DNA of 64,000 nt from Cordilura impudica (Eukaryota > Arthropoda > Insecta > Diptera > Scathophagidae), in contig OY821517.1 in NCBI GenBank assembly GCA_963682025.1, forward strand, positions 229,069,928 to 229,133,927. Reading direction: 5' to 3'. Made by a program: the position numbers and the translations under genes. Below the pieces are notes generated by a model. It saw only the letters and a list, made by a program, of their open reading frames with translations. It did not search any database and was not told where the DNA came from. Of the stretch, positions 44,814 to 55,436 are shown piece by piece (within the stretch, counting starts at the first letter, position 1; each line of letters opens with the position of its first letter).

Positions 44814-44945
44814 AACTCCTCGTAGGCCAGTGGTTAGAGTTCCTGCCTTCAAGGTCTGTGGTTGCTGGTTCAAATCATATGAGCATCTTAAAATATTTTT
44901 TTGACTGAAAAATAAAATTCTCAAAGAAAAAGAAAAAAAAAATAT
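44814..44945 (+). mobile_element. tRNA-derived SINE-like sequence
   Basis: TAGGCCAGTGG (near 44823) fits an internal pol III A box, and GGTTCAAATC (near 44868) fits a B box at tRNA-like spacing. An A-rich tail ends the segment at about 44945. The ends do not pair as a tRNA acceptor stem, so a SINE is more likely than a functional tRNA gene. Confidence 0.55.
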
Positions 44946-45595
44946 TACAAACTCTAAATATTTAATTTTTCAACAATTTAATCAATTTCAGTTTATTTGC
45001 CAAATTTCATATGATGTTCTTTTTTTTAGATGAAATTTGTCAAACATGCCTAAATTGCCAAAATTTTATAAAATTGTAATATTTTAGATTTTTTCAATTT
45101 GTAATTTTTTTTTTCTTAAGAAAAAGCAAAAAACTTCAATTATAGATGTGTTAATTTGGATTTATCCACATTAATGGGCTCATCTCATCATAATTTTATC
45201 CTTAACCCTTATATAAAATAATAAGTTTTTTTTTTTTTTTGAGAATTTTCACCTTAGTTTGTAATATTATGTATATTCGATATATTATATATTATTGTTA
45301 AATATATTTAAGCAGAAAAGGAAAATGTTTCCTAAACTCTTTAAGAAAAAAATTGTTAAATTAATATCTGATAAATGTTACATAAATAAAGATTTGAAAT
45401 CGAAATTGAAACCAGTTTCGTACTGTAATATGCGACGTAAAGTCTTGTGTATGGAAAGTCTTGTGTATAGGGATGACATTTATTATTAAACTACGATTAT
45501 GATAGGACCATTTTTTAATAGTTTCCATATAAAAATTATATCCAAGTCAGAAGTTCTTAATTATTATTATTGTAATATATTGCATTTTAACTTAC
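44946..45595. other. AT-rich interval next to the Ig exon
   Basis: No feature supported. If the exon at 45596-45755 is real this is its downstream intron. Confidence 0.4.
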
Positions 45596-45755
45596 ACAAA
45601 ATATTTAATGGAAATGATGGGCTGATTCCTTCACCTTCAGCGTTAAATCCAACACATGAATAATTGCCAGCTGTAGATCTTGTCACACCTTGAAGTACTA
45701 GTGAATGATTGCTTACGATTACGCCTTGAGAAATATTTCTAGGAAGAGGTCTCCC
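45596..45755 (-). CDS. Host gene exon: end of an immunoglobulin domain, Sidestep-like
   Basis: The minus strand here encodes the C-terminal half of an Ig domain in one open frame of 53 codons plus one base. It contains SNHSLVLQGVTRSTAGNYSC, with the typical Ig D/S-x-G-x-Y-x-C motif and its second disulfide cysteine, followed by VGFNAEGEGISPSFPLNIL. The NxSLVLQxVTR and N-x-EGEG phrases are characteristic of the fly Sidestep (Side) family of cell-surface Ig receptors used in motor axon guidance. A pyrimidine-rich acceptor (ACATTTTTTTAG) precedes the exon and a consensus donor GTAAGT follows it, so the exon is phase 0 at its start and phase 1 at its end. It is surrounded by transposons. No other exon of the gene was found. 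The Ig assignment is strong and the Side family assignment is inference. Confidence 0.8.
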
Positions 45756-46227
45756 CTAAAAAAATGTGAACACAAATTTATTATATAATTTTGAATAAAG
45801 ATTTACTTATTTTTCTTCATGCCGCTAAAATTTTCATATACAAATGTTCTTTCAAATTTTAAACTATTTATTCGATAGACTTAACATTTTGACTAGGAAT
45901 AAGGTTTACAAAAAAATGGGCAGGATCGTAGAGTGCGTGACACAATTATAGTGTAAGTGAGGACTGCAGGTTGCATATGGTGGGTGAACTTACGTTATTA
46001 TCGGAAGACAAATTAAAACCAGTTCTTCGCTTCAATGTTAGATCAAGAATGTTTATTTTCTTCAAATAGCCCTCTCTATAAATAACTTATGAGAAGTTCT
46101 AGATTTCTGTTCTAAGAGAGAACTTCATAAGGTTCTTGTCTAAGTTCCGATGGTCACCCTTATTCTTATTTTGAAGCTGACACCTAGAGGACTCTACCTT
46201 TATTATATATTCATTTTTAATATTTTT
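45756..46227. other. Interval upstream of the Ig exon
   Basis: Mostly AT-rich, probably intron. A GTAAGT-like donor on the minus strand near 45996-46001 has no convincing exon behind it. Confidence 0.4.
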
Positions 46228-46975
46228 TTATACCCTATACCACTATTTGGTTTGGGTATAATGACTTTGTGTTGCTGTTTCTAACAACCAAAAATATTTG
46301 ACCTACACCCATCTTTAATTATACCGATCGAATCAGAATCATTATCTGATTCAATTTAACTATGTCCGTCCATCCGTCCGTCTGTGTGTCCATGTAAAGT
46401 TTGTAATCAAACTGCAGGTCGCAAATATGAATATACTTTGATGAAATTTGGTATTTGATCTTTTATCGGCCATACGATGAAAGGTGTTTAAATTGGTGAG
46501 AATCGGTCCATGTTCAGACCTAGCCCTCATACAAATGACCCCTATGAAATCGACATAAATTGCCATAAGATCCAAATTGTCATATAGATCTTAGTCAAAT
46601 TGGCTTTATATGCGTTTATTACATCCACTAATAAGTAGTCCAAAAATGATCTTCACTTAAATCTATCAAAAAACAAATATATTGCACTGATTCATCTCAA
46701 ATTTTGTTTGTATATATTTTTGCAAAATACAAGAGACTTTACCAAACATGGCCAGGATCGGTCCATTTTTGGGCCCAGTCCCCATATACATATAGCATCC
46801 GATATGAACTTTTTCATATCTGCAGCCAAAAAAATTAATAAAAATCCCACTCAAATTTGGTTTATGCCTATTTTCTATATCCAGTTAGTTCGGTCTAAGA
46901 GATAGGGTCTCTAAACGCATGGTATAGGATATCGTATAGTCGGTCTAGACAGACTATAAGTTTCTTACTTGTTTC
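46228..46975 (+). repeat. mini-me-like dispersed repeat
   Basis: Starts TATACCCTATACCACTATTT, has a GTCCGTCCATCCGTCCGTCT microsatellite core near 46363-46390, and ends with GTATAGTCGGTCTAGACAGAC and TTTCTTACTTGTTT. The right end is related to 4295-4510 in inverse orientation. Small frames here are not genes. Confidence 0.65.
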
Positions 46976-47296
46976 TTACTGGATTTTTCCTTATTTTCGG
47001 TTCCAGATTGCTAACCACCCTCTTTGTCGTAGTATAAGGAAATTCATTTGGAATTTTTTATTGGTCATTATCGAACAGGATAGCATCGGAACATTTTTGG
47101 TCGCTGGAAAATTCATAAGGTGAAGTGACTTTCCTTTTATTTTGTTTCAAATCCTAATTTTTTTCCTTTAAACATTTTTTAATTTGATAAAAATTTTTAA
47201 GGAAACCTTTGTGAGGTAAAAAAAAGTAGTTAGAATATACTACCTAATAAATATAAAGGAGAAAGAAGTTATTAATCTAAGCCACTCTGCTTTATT
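46976..47296. other. Unassigned interval
   Basis: Nothing supported in this stretch. Confidence 0.4.
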
Positions 47297-47470
47297 ATAC
47301 CCTCCACACATCAGTGGCAGAGGGTATATATAGGTTTGTCATTTCGTTTGTAACGCATCGAAAAACAATTTCCGACCCCATAAAGTATATATATTCTTGA
47401 TCCTTATCACAGCTCGAGTCGATAATAGCTATGTCCGTCTGTCCGTCTGTCTGTTGAAATCAAACTCATT
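47297..47470 (+). repeat. mini-me-like element
   Basis: TATACCCTCCACACATCAGT, then GGCAGAGGGTATATATAGG, then CCCCATAAAGTATATATATT and a GTCCGTCTGTCCGTCTGTCT core. The same plan as at 18185. Confidence 0.75.
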
Positions 47471-47577
47471 CACAAAACAAGTCATCTGACAGGATAAGGT
47501 TACAATAATATCATTTGCCATAATTCTTTGCCATAAATCGGGCATCATTGTGATTAGATATGAGCAAAAATATATAG

Positions 47578-48871
47578 TGTAATGGTACGGTTTGGTGGAA
47601 TATTCCACTTCCGTTTCCCTGAGCCTTTGCTGGCCGCACGTGCTGGCGTGGGGCCTAGCTCGCCGGATGGGTGGGGTCTTGCTCAGGCCCAGGGAAACCG
47701 CACTACAGATTTAAAAAAACTGTCAATAAAAACGGACGCTATATGGATGGATGGCCATACTTACTTTGGGATTGGGGACGAGGTGTTCTGCCCCTTTTGC
47801 CCTCCCTACCATGTTGCCACTATTCCATCTAAATTGGGTGGTAACCCACTTAAATGATAAGAAAAATTTGGTTTGGTTTGATTTCCTACATTGGGATATA
47901 TAAAAATCTTTATTTACCCTTCATTAGGTTTTCAAAATTTAAATCTTAAATTATATTTAGCAAAATTTATTTTATTATTTTATATTTTTGCAAAATTTTA
48001 CTTTTAAAAAATTTTTAAGTTTAATTTTATATTAAAAGACTTTTTAATTTAGTTTTAATCTAAATTTAGAAAATTTTTAGCTCTAATTTTAAATTTTAGA
48101 AAAATTTAATTTTAACCAAATTTTAAGTTTAGCTCAATATGATTTTAGGGAAATATTTTAATTTTAGGAAAATGTTAATTTTAGAAAAATTTTAATTTTA
48201 GAAAAATTTTAATATAATTTTATAAAAAAATTTTAAGTTTGAATGCAATTTTCAATTCAATGTATTTTTTTTTTAAGAAATTTTTCATGTCATTGTAATT
48301 TTAAATCAATATGTATATATTTTTTTTTTTTTTGTTTTAATTAAATTTAGTTTAATTTTAGCTTTAACAAGAAAATTTTGTTTTTTTTTAAATATGGTAC
48401 CATTTTGTAAATTCTCTTAAATTTCTATAATTTTAAGTTTAGGTAAATTTTAAATTTTCAAGTAATTTTAAATGTATAAAAATTTTGGGGATTTTAGTTT
48501 AGTTTTGATTTTAAATTTAGAAACATTTTCTTTACAGCAAAATTTTAATTTTAGCAAAATTTTGTAATTTAGAACATTTTTAATTTAGAAAATTTTTTTA
48601 GTCTAATTTTTATGTATATCTAAGAAAATTTATTAATGTAGAAAAAAAATTTTTTTTGTTTAAATTTATATATAGAAAATTTTATTAATGCGGAAAACTT
48701 TTTAGTTAAAATATTTCGAAAATTTTATTAATATAGTAAAAATTTTTTAGTTTAAATTTATATAAGACAAATTTTCTTTATATTTCTAGAAAGTTTTTTA
48801 TGGTTGTAGTTGTTGAGGTACAGATGAAGCTGCTGCCGCCAGACGCCGTGGTTGTGTCTCGCAATATGCCA
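47578..48871 (-). repeat. Solo LTR of family X
   Basis: About 1.29 kb. On the minus strand it starts TGGCATATTGCGAGAC and ends CCGTACCATTACA. It matches 54693-56739 plus 61690-61717, where a primer site marks the inner end. The GC-richer end contains GGGGCCTAGCTCGCCGGATG, and much of the rest is AATTTTA-rich. No flanking duplication was seen. Confidence 0.7.
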
Positions 48872-48878
48872 TTGAAAA

Positions 48879-51110
48879 AAAGACATAAAAACACTAAATA
48901 ATTACATACATTTGCTCTGTAATTACAGGGCGGAGTTGAAAAGCATCTTCAGTTGGCTGCGTTCTATTTTCAACTGGTTTTTGTTCTAATCCGTCGGTAT
49001 TTATTAACTGTGTGTCTGAATAACTTATAACTTTGCTGAATAACTTACTAACAGTATTAGAAGTTTTCAGCGCAATTTCATATTTTTCTTTATTATAAAT
49101 ATCTGAGTTATTTTTTATTCTCTCTGAAAGGCCTTGAATGTATGTTACCGATTTGTAAATTTTTGCCGGTTTTTCTTCATTCTTACCAGTTTTACTACAT
49201 TTTACATGTTTATTAGTTCTTTTATAGTTTTCTTGGGGAAATCGTTTTTCATGAGAGTGCAAATTATTTTGTTTGTATTTTCTTTGTGAAAGCTGTTATC
49301 ACTTATATTAAGAACTTTCGTATAAAGTTGGTCGCCGTATTAACAATTACTCGTCTTGGATGTGTGGAATGGAAATTTATTAGCCTTCCTGACGAACTTG
49401 GTTTTTGGTACCAATTTAATTTTAGTTTGTTACCTTTTTTGATAATCAGTGAATCTAAAAATGGTAGTTGGTTGTTAGTCTCTTCTTCTTTGGTAAACTT
49501 TATTTGTCGATTATAAGAATTTAGGATTCTTAGCGTATCTTCCACCTTGTCTGATTTTAAAATACAAAACAAATCATCAACGACTATTCCACTGAATAGT
49601 CCAATAACTTTTCCATAACAATGTCGGCAATGACTGGGGAAGCTGGTGAGCCCATTGGCATTCCTTTTCTTTGCTCATAAAAGTTGTTTTCATATTTGAA
49701 GTAACGTGTATCTTACAGAAATTTAAAATTTCCATAAACAATTGTTTTGGAATTTTTGTATGTTTTTCCAAAATATTCCACTGTTCCTCAATTGTTTTTA
49801 AAGCTAAATTAACGGGGATGCTGGGGAATAAGGAAATCACGTCGAAGGAGATAAGTATTTCATCATCATTTATCAACGAATTATTTATTCTCGTTTTAAA
49901 CTCTATTGCATCTTTAACGTTATATTTAGATTCTTTCGTCAAAGTTTTGAGTATATCGACTACATATTTGCACAAATTGTATGCTGGCGAGTTTAATGAA
50001 GAGCATATGGGTCTTAGAGGAGTATCTAATTTGTGTATTTTTGGTAACCCATAAATCCTTGGCGCTACTGAAGTTTTTGTAATTAATTTGTTTCTTTCTC
50101 TACTGGTTAAAAGGTTTCGTTTATATAGGTTTTCTATTAAATTGTTGTTTTTGTTCTCCAAAATTGACGTTGGGTCCTTTTTTAAACGTTTATAAGTACA
50201 TATATCACCGATCATGTTTCTCATTTTCACTATATAATCTTCTTTATCCATCGCAACTGTTTTGTTTCCCTTATCAGAATTCAGAATAAGTATATCATTA
50301 TTTTCGTTTAAAAATTGTCTTGTTTGTCCCACTGTATCAACTATTCGTGTGTCCAATAAACTAAACTTGGATTTGCTTAGGTGGTTGTCTATGAGTGACG
50401 TAAATTTTATTCTTGCATTCTTGATTTTCTCTGTTCTCTATTGTTTGTATTATGTCTTCACCATCTGCAATGCATTTGAATAATGGGAAGGTTTTCACTG
50501 TACTTGGTAATACGTGTTTTGGGCCCAATGATAATAACCACTTTGCGTCTGTAGGTATATTTTTGTAAGTTTTGTTTACAAACCAGTCATAACTGATGTT
50601 GAAGTTGTTGTTTATTTTATTTTCGGTGTTATTCTCATCTTTTAATTTTTGTAATTTCTTTATATGTATTGCCTTATTGTTGTTAGTAAGCTTTTCATTT
50701 AAAATTCTCTCACTATCAATAATTAATTTTAGATCTTGCTCATCTAAAAGTTTCTCCAATGTACATTTTGCCTTACTTCATTGTTCTCTGTTTACCTTTA
50801 TCTGCTTGTGTTTATGTTGGATAAGTAAATGTAAAATCTTCACGTTAAGCTCATATATATGTCTGTCCAAGTCAGTTTTTAAATTTGGCGCAATTTTATT
50901 CTTTATTTTAAAAAAGTTGTGTATGTTTTTAGTGGTGTTTCGTATGAAATTTGGTATTATACCTATGTTTTTGCACTTCATCAAAAATGTTGTGGTTGGT
51001 TTTAATTTTGCGAGTGTTTTGTTATATTTTTGATAGTTACCAGTAATGTTATTGTTGGTTTTGTTGTATTTTGTTTTGATATTTTTGTACAGCGTCATGG
51101 TGATTTTGTA
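48879..51110 (-). mobile_element. Penelope-like element, minus copy, 3' truncated
   Basis: Runs leftward from the 5' leader near 51110. It carries the N-terminal part, the reverse transcriptase and a shortened C-terminal part. The GIY-YIG endonuclease is deleted. It ends at about 48879 against the X solo LTR. Confidence 0.85.
48894..51098 (-). pseudogene. Penelope-like reverse transcriptase (broken)
   Basis: In order on the minus strand: an N-terminal basic helical piece (50778-51098), a linker (50361-50759), RT pieces with LNSDKGNKTVAMDKEDY, YGLPKIHK, SFDVISLFPSIP (49577-50356) and ILKSDKVEDTLRIL, QLPFLDSLIIKKGNKL, WYQKPSSSGR (49303-49572), and a C-terminal piece at 48894-49262. Frameshifts separate the pieces, including one in the region before the catalytic YVDD box. 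The C-terminal piece jumps from KLFSKV to sequence that lies after GIY-YIG in the plus copy, so the nuclease is missing. The family copies telomere-competent RNA through RT plus GIY-YIG. This copy is dead. Confidence 0.85.
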
Positions 51111-51137
51111 CTGCGGTGTGCCTCCCGTGTTATATGT

Positions 51138-51178
51138 TAAAAAGAATTATTGTTGACCTTTATTGCTGTTGTGTGATG
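51138..51178. repeat. Inverted repeat of the Penelope pair, left arm
   Basis: AAAAAGAATTATTGTTGACC, then TTTATTGCTGTTGTGTGATG, pairs with 52780-52822 with one mismatch. Confidence 0.85.
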
Positions 51179-51239
51179 CTCTTCAATAAACTCGCCAGCA
51201 TATAATTTGTGCAAATAAGTAGTCGATATACTCAAAACT

Positions 51240-52600
51240 TTGACGAAAGAATCTAAATATAACGTTAAAGATGCAATAGAGTTTAAAACGAGAATAAATA
51301 ATTCGTTGATAAATGATGATGAAATACTCATCTCCTTCGACGTGATTTCCTTATTCCCCAGCATCCCCGTTAATTTAGCTTTAAAAACAATTGAGGAACA
51401 GTGGAATATTTTGGAAAAACGTACAAAAATTCCAAAACAATTGTTTATGGAAATTTTAAATTTCTGTATCAAAGACACACGTTACTTCAAATGTGAAAAC
51501 AACTTTTATGAGCAAAGAAAAGGAATGCCAATGGGCTCACCAGCTTCCCCAGTCATTGCCGACATTGTTATAGAAAAGTTATTGGACTATTCAGTGTAAA
51601 GGATGGATAGTAAACCAAGGTTTCTAACTAAATACGTTGATGATTTGTTTTGTATTTTAAAATCAGACAAGGTGGAGGATACGCTAAGAATCCTAAATTC
51701 TTATAAACGACAAATACAGTTTACCAAAGAAGAAGAGACTAACAACCAACTACCATTTTTAGATTCACTGATTATCAAAAAAGGTAACAAACTAAAATTA
51801 AATTGGTACCAAAAACCAAGTTCGTCAGGAAGGCTAATAAATTTCCATTCCACACATCCAAGACGAGTAATTGTTAATACGGCGACCAACTTTATACGAA
51901 AGTTCTTAATATAAGTGATAACAGCTTTCACAAAGAAAATACAAACAAAATAATTTGCACTCTCATGAAAAACGATTTCCCCAAGAAAACTATAAAAGAA
52001 CTAATAAACATGTAAAATGTAGTAAAACTGGTAAGAATGAAGAAAAACCGGCAAAAATTTATAAATCGGTAACATACATTCAAGGCCTTTCAGAGAGAAT
52101 AAAAACTCAGATATTTATAATAAAGAAAAATATGAAATTGCGCTGAAAACTCAATCAAAACTTGAAAACGAAGACAAGTCAAACGTTATATACAAAATAG
52201 GCTGCAACGGAAATGGGTCCAACATATGTGACAAAGTCTATGTTGGCACTACAAAAACAAAATTAAAAGACACGCTTATCATCTCACAAGTCAGACTACA
52301 AAGCAAAAAATAGACCACTTGAACAAAAAACTGCACTTGCAGCCCACAGTATACTATCGGGCCACGAACCAGACTTTAAAAATGTGAGCATATTACAAGA
52401 AGAGCGTAATTATGCAAAGAGATATACACTGGAGATGTTACATATCAACGATGTACAATACAACCAAAGACTTAACTACAAAACAGATACAGACAATTGC
52501 GCACAAGTGTACAGACACACAGTTAATAAATACCGACGGCTTAGAACAAAAACCAGTTGAAAATAGAACTCCGCGCTGTAATTACAGAGCAAATGTATGT
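51240..52600 (+). pseudogene. Penelope-like RT with GIY-YIG endonuclease (broken)
   Basis: RT pieces at 51240-51599 (SFDVISLFPSIPVNLAL, RKGMPMGSPASPVIADI) and 51603-51914 (TKYVDDLFCIL, the intact catalytic box; QLPFLDSL) are separated by a TAA. A C-terminal piece at 51955-52146 follows. At about 52180-52290 NVIYKIGCNGNG and KVYVGTTKTKLKD give the GIY-YIG-like strand pair with the C-x-K-VYVG form seen in Penelope. After that a frameshift leaves degraded sequence to about 52540. A short deletion lies before the nuclease (KTQSKLENED in place of the longer linker of the minus copy). Not functional. Confidence 0.8.
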
Positions 52601-52779
52601 AATTATTTAGTGTTTTTATGTATAAATATAATAAATGTGATATATTTGTATTTTTGTTTAGTATTTTGCTGAAGATGAACAGCGAAGCGGTTCGAAATAT
52701 TGAAAATATCATAAATTTAAAAATTAAAACATTTGTTGTTCGTTAATTTTTAACTTCATGACCTCATGCCAAACAAAAC

Positions 52780-52822
52780 CCATCACACAACAACAATAAA
52801 GGTCAACAATAATTCTTTTTAA
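52780..52822. repeat. Inverted repeat of the Penelope pair, right arm
   Basis: Partner of 51138-51178. It reads CATCACACAACAACAATAAA followed by GGTCAACAATAATTCTTTTT. Confidence 0.85.
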
Positions 52823-52825
52823 CAA

Positions 52826-53508
52826 TTTTTTTTTTTTTTTTTTGCTTAAAATTAACTTTATTTTATTAACACTATGTCTTATTTTTAATTTTACTGCACT
52901 CCTTGAAACCACAACTTCACATTTTAATTTTAACTTTACTTTAACTTTATTTTACTACAACTAATCTTATTTTAATTTTAATTTAATGTCAGGTTTTTCC
53001 TCAACCTTTTCTTTTACAACTATCAAATTCAACTCCTCAAATCAAAATTATTTTCTTAACATTTAACCTATCTTCATTCATTCCATTCATCATAAGATAA
53101 AAAACTGTTTCCAAAAAAAAACTCGCAATCATTCATTGAGACCATTCACACTCATTCATAATACTCTCAGCATTGAAAACACGCTCACTCATGTATGACG
53201 ACGAGAGTACGTGAAATCAATACAAGAACAAAAAGTGGTTTGACCAGACTGATTGCAAAGTTTATGATTGAGTGAATGGACATAAAACAATAAAACAGGC
53301 AGTTGGTAACAAGAAAAACCCACATCAAGTGTTTTATTAAAGTGTATTGAAAACACAAAGCAAACATTTAAACAAATCACATACAGACGAAACGGTATTT
53401 TTTTTTTTGCAAAAATTTTACGTGGCAAAATAAATAACGTTTCGTTTTAATGTGACTTGTATGTGCTGTTAAGTACAGTCATCACCAAAAATAAACGGCC
53501 GTCACAAA
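52826..53508 (-). repeat. Repeat Y, copy 1 (poly(A)-ended on the minus strand)
   Basis: Left edge is a run of T (a poly(A) tail on the minus strand), right edge is ACGGCCGTCACAA. It matches 62226-62930 closely over about 690 bases. Reading minus, it starts TTGTGACGGCCGTTTATTTT. No intact frame. Behaves like a retroposed sequence of unknown parent. Confidence 0.7.
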
Positions 53509-54670
53509 ACAGATGATTTTGATTCCCATGAAAGGAGAAATCAACTGAAAACGGTCGGATGGGTTTTTAGGGTTTGCCATTTTTAAATCTTTGCCTTGAG
53601 TTTAAATCTTCTGCATATAAAAAAAAGAAATCAAAACAGCAGTTTACGCTGTTGGGGTTTTCCAAAATATAGTTCGATATCCATCGTTCAACGGAAAAGA
53701 TTCCAACACAGAGATTTTTGGTTCCTTTAAAAATTCAGTGTGTTGGATTCTTATATCTAACAGAGACCTTAAACCAGCGATTTTTGTTCCTTTCAAAATT
53801 CGGTGATTTAAGTTCTCTCATTAAAAAATGGACATGGACGCAGAGGTTTTGGGGGACCTTACTTAATTAAAACCGGTGTTTTGAACTCTCTTATCATAAA
53901 CAAAAAGATATTATACAGATGCTTTGTCGGAAATTGGCTTAATACAGGACTAGCTATGAAATGGGATATATACTAAATGATGAAATAATAAATGAATGAA
54001 GATTAGCCGGATAGTAATTTCAAACCAATGTCATAGTTAATTAGATTCAAAGGAATATATAAAAAGGTTTTAGAAAATTAAATTAGGTCCTTAAATTAAA
54101 TTAGGTTCAAATCGAACCCACGCAAAAGTTTTAAATATTTTTTACATTTTTTTTTTTCAATAAATGTATCCCCATGTATTAACCAAAACCAAACCAATTA
54201 CAACAAAAAAAAATCCGTAAGTAAGTATGACCATCCATCAAAAAACTTAAAAATTTTTTTAAACTTATGATTCTAAGTTTTCCCGATTATTTGCTGCTAT
54301 TTCGGTACTATAAAATTTGTTTCGGACAGGGGACCGGTTCGTTTAGAACGAAGTTCCTGTATTCCGGGAACAACTTTATTGACCAAAGCAAATTAAAAAT
54401 CACAAAATTTAATTAAAAAATTTTGAAATGTGAACTCAAATGTCAAACAAGATTCCATTTCGGTTAATGTAAATAGGGATGTATCCATATTTAATTAAAA
54501 TTCCAGAAATATCAGCAAGTATGACTTCAAGAACAAGGATACAAAAAGGATTAGGATTAAGGAACAATGTGCTTTCCCGTCGGCACTGATGTTAAAAATT
54601 GAAATTATTTTTAGTTCCTGTTGTAGGCTATAAAAAATGGTTAATTTAAACTTGGACTATTAATGTTCAG
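53509..54670 (-). other. Internal leader side of LTR element X
   Basis: Lies inside the X primer site on the minus strand and is cut off at 53508 by repeat Y. No gag frame is recognisable in it. Confidence 0.5.
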
Positions 54671-54688
54671 ACCCCACGTTGGGCGCCA
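54671..54688 (-). promoter_or_regulatory. Primer binding site of element X, tRNA-Lys type
   Basis: Minus strand TGGCGCCCAACGTGGGGT, four bases inside an LTR ending GTTACA. It proves that X is an LTR of a retroelement. Confidence 0.8.
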
Positions 54689-55436
54689 TTTCTGTAACGG
54701 TACGGTTCTGGTGGAACTTCCGCTTCCGTTTCCCTTAGCCTTTGCTGGTCACACGTGCTGGCGTGGGGCCTAGCTCGCCGGATGGGTGGGGTCTTGCTCA
54801 GGCCCAGGGAAACCGCACCACAGATGTTCACGTGCGATTTAAAAAAAAACTGTCAATAAAAACGGACGCTAAAGGTGTTCTGCCCCTTTTGCCCTCCCTA
54901 CCATATTACCACTATTCCATCTAAATTGGGTGGTAACCCACTTAAATGATAAGAAAAATTTGGTTTGGTTTGGTTTCCTACATTGGGATATATAAAAATC
55001 TTTATTTACCCTTCATTATGTTTTCAAAATTTAAATTTTAAATTATATTTAGCAAAATTTATTTTATTTTTTATATTTTTGCAAAATTTTAATTTTAAAA
55101 AATTTTTAAGTTTAATTTTATATTAAAAGACTTTTTAATTGAGTTTTAATCTAAATTTAGAAAATTTTTAGCTCTAATTTTAAATTTTAGAAAAATTGAA
55201 TTTTAACAAAATTTTAAGTTTAGCTCAATTTGATTTTAGGGAAATTTTAATTTTAGGATAATGTTAATTTTAGAAAAATTTTAATTTTAGAAAAATTTTA
55301 ATTTTAGAAAAATTTTAATATAATTTTATAAAAAAATTTTAAGTTTGAATGCAATTTTCAATTCAATGTATTTTTTTTTTTAGAAATTTTTCATGTCATT
55401 GTAATTTTAAATCATATATATATGTATTTTGTGTCT

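Larger units (their letters stand above)
51138..52822 (+). mobile_element. Penelope-like element, plus copy, 5' truncated
   Basis: Shares its left edge with the leader of the minus copy and runs rightward. It keeps the RT palm, a GIY-YIG region and the 3' end (CTGAAGATGAACAGCGAAGC). After the 3' end comes the start of another leader (52740-52822), whose CATCACACAACAACAATAAA text is inverted relative to 51138-51178. This fits the tandem and inverted pseudo-LTR arrangements known for Penelope. Confidence 0.8.

Noticed and set aside
44814..44885. A functional tRNA gene
   Set aside because: Internal promoter boxes are present but the ends do not pair as an acceptor stem, and an A-rich tail follows. 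A SINE fits better.
45295..45489. 64-codon basic frame
   Set aside because: Starts at TTG, lies in AT-rich DNA, has a simple lysine-rich composition and no recognisable domain.
45990..46090. Possible upstream exon on the minus strand ending at a GTAAGT near 46000
   Set aside because: The codons before the donor do not resemble an Ig domain and no good acceptor is evident.
47582..47857. 91-codon frame containing AGVGPSSPDGWGLAQAQG, also at 54742
   Set aside because: It lies in the GC-rich block of the X LTR in both copies and starts at a non-ATG codon at 54742. It has no known domain. Similarity is explained by LTR homology.
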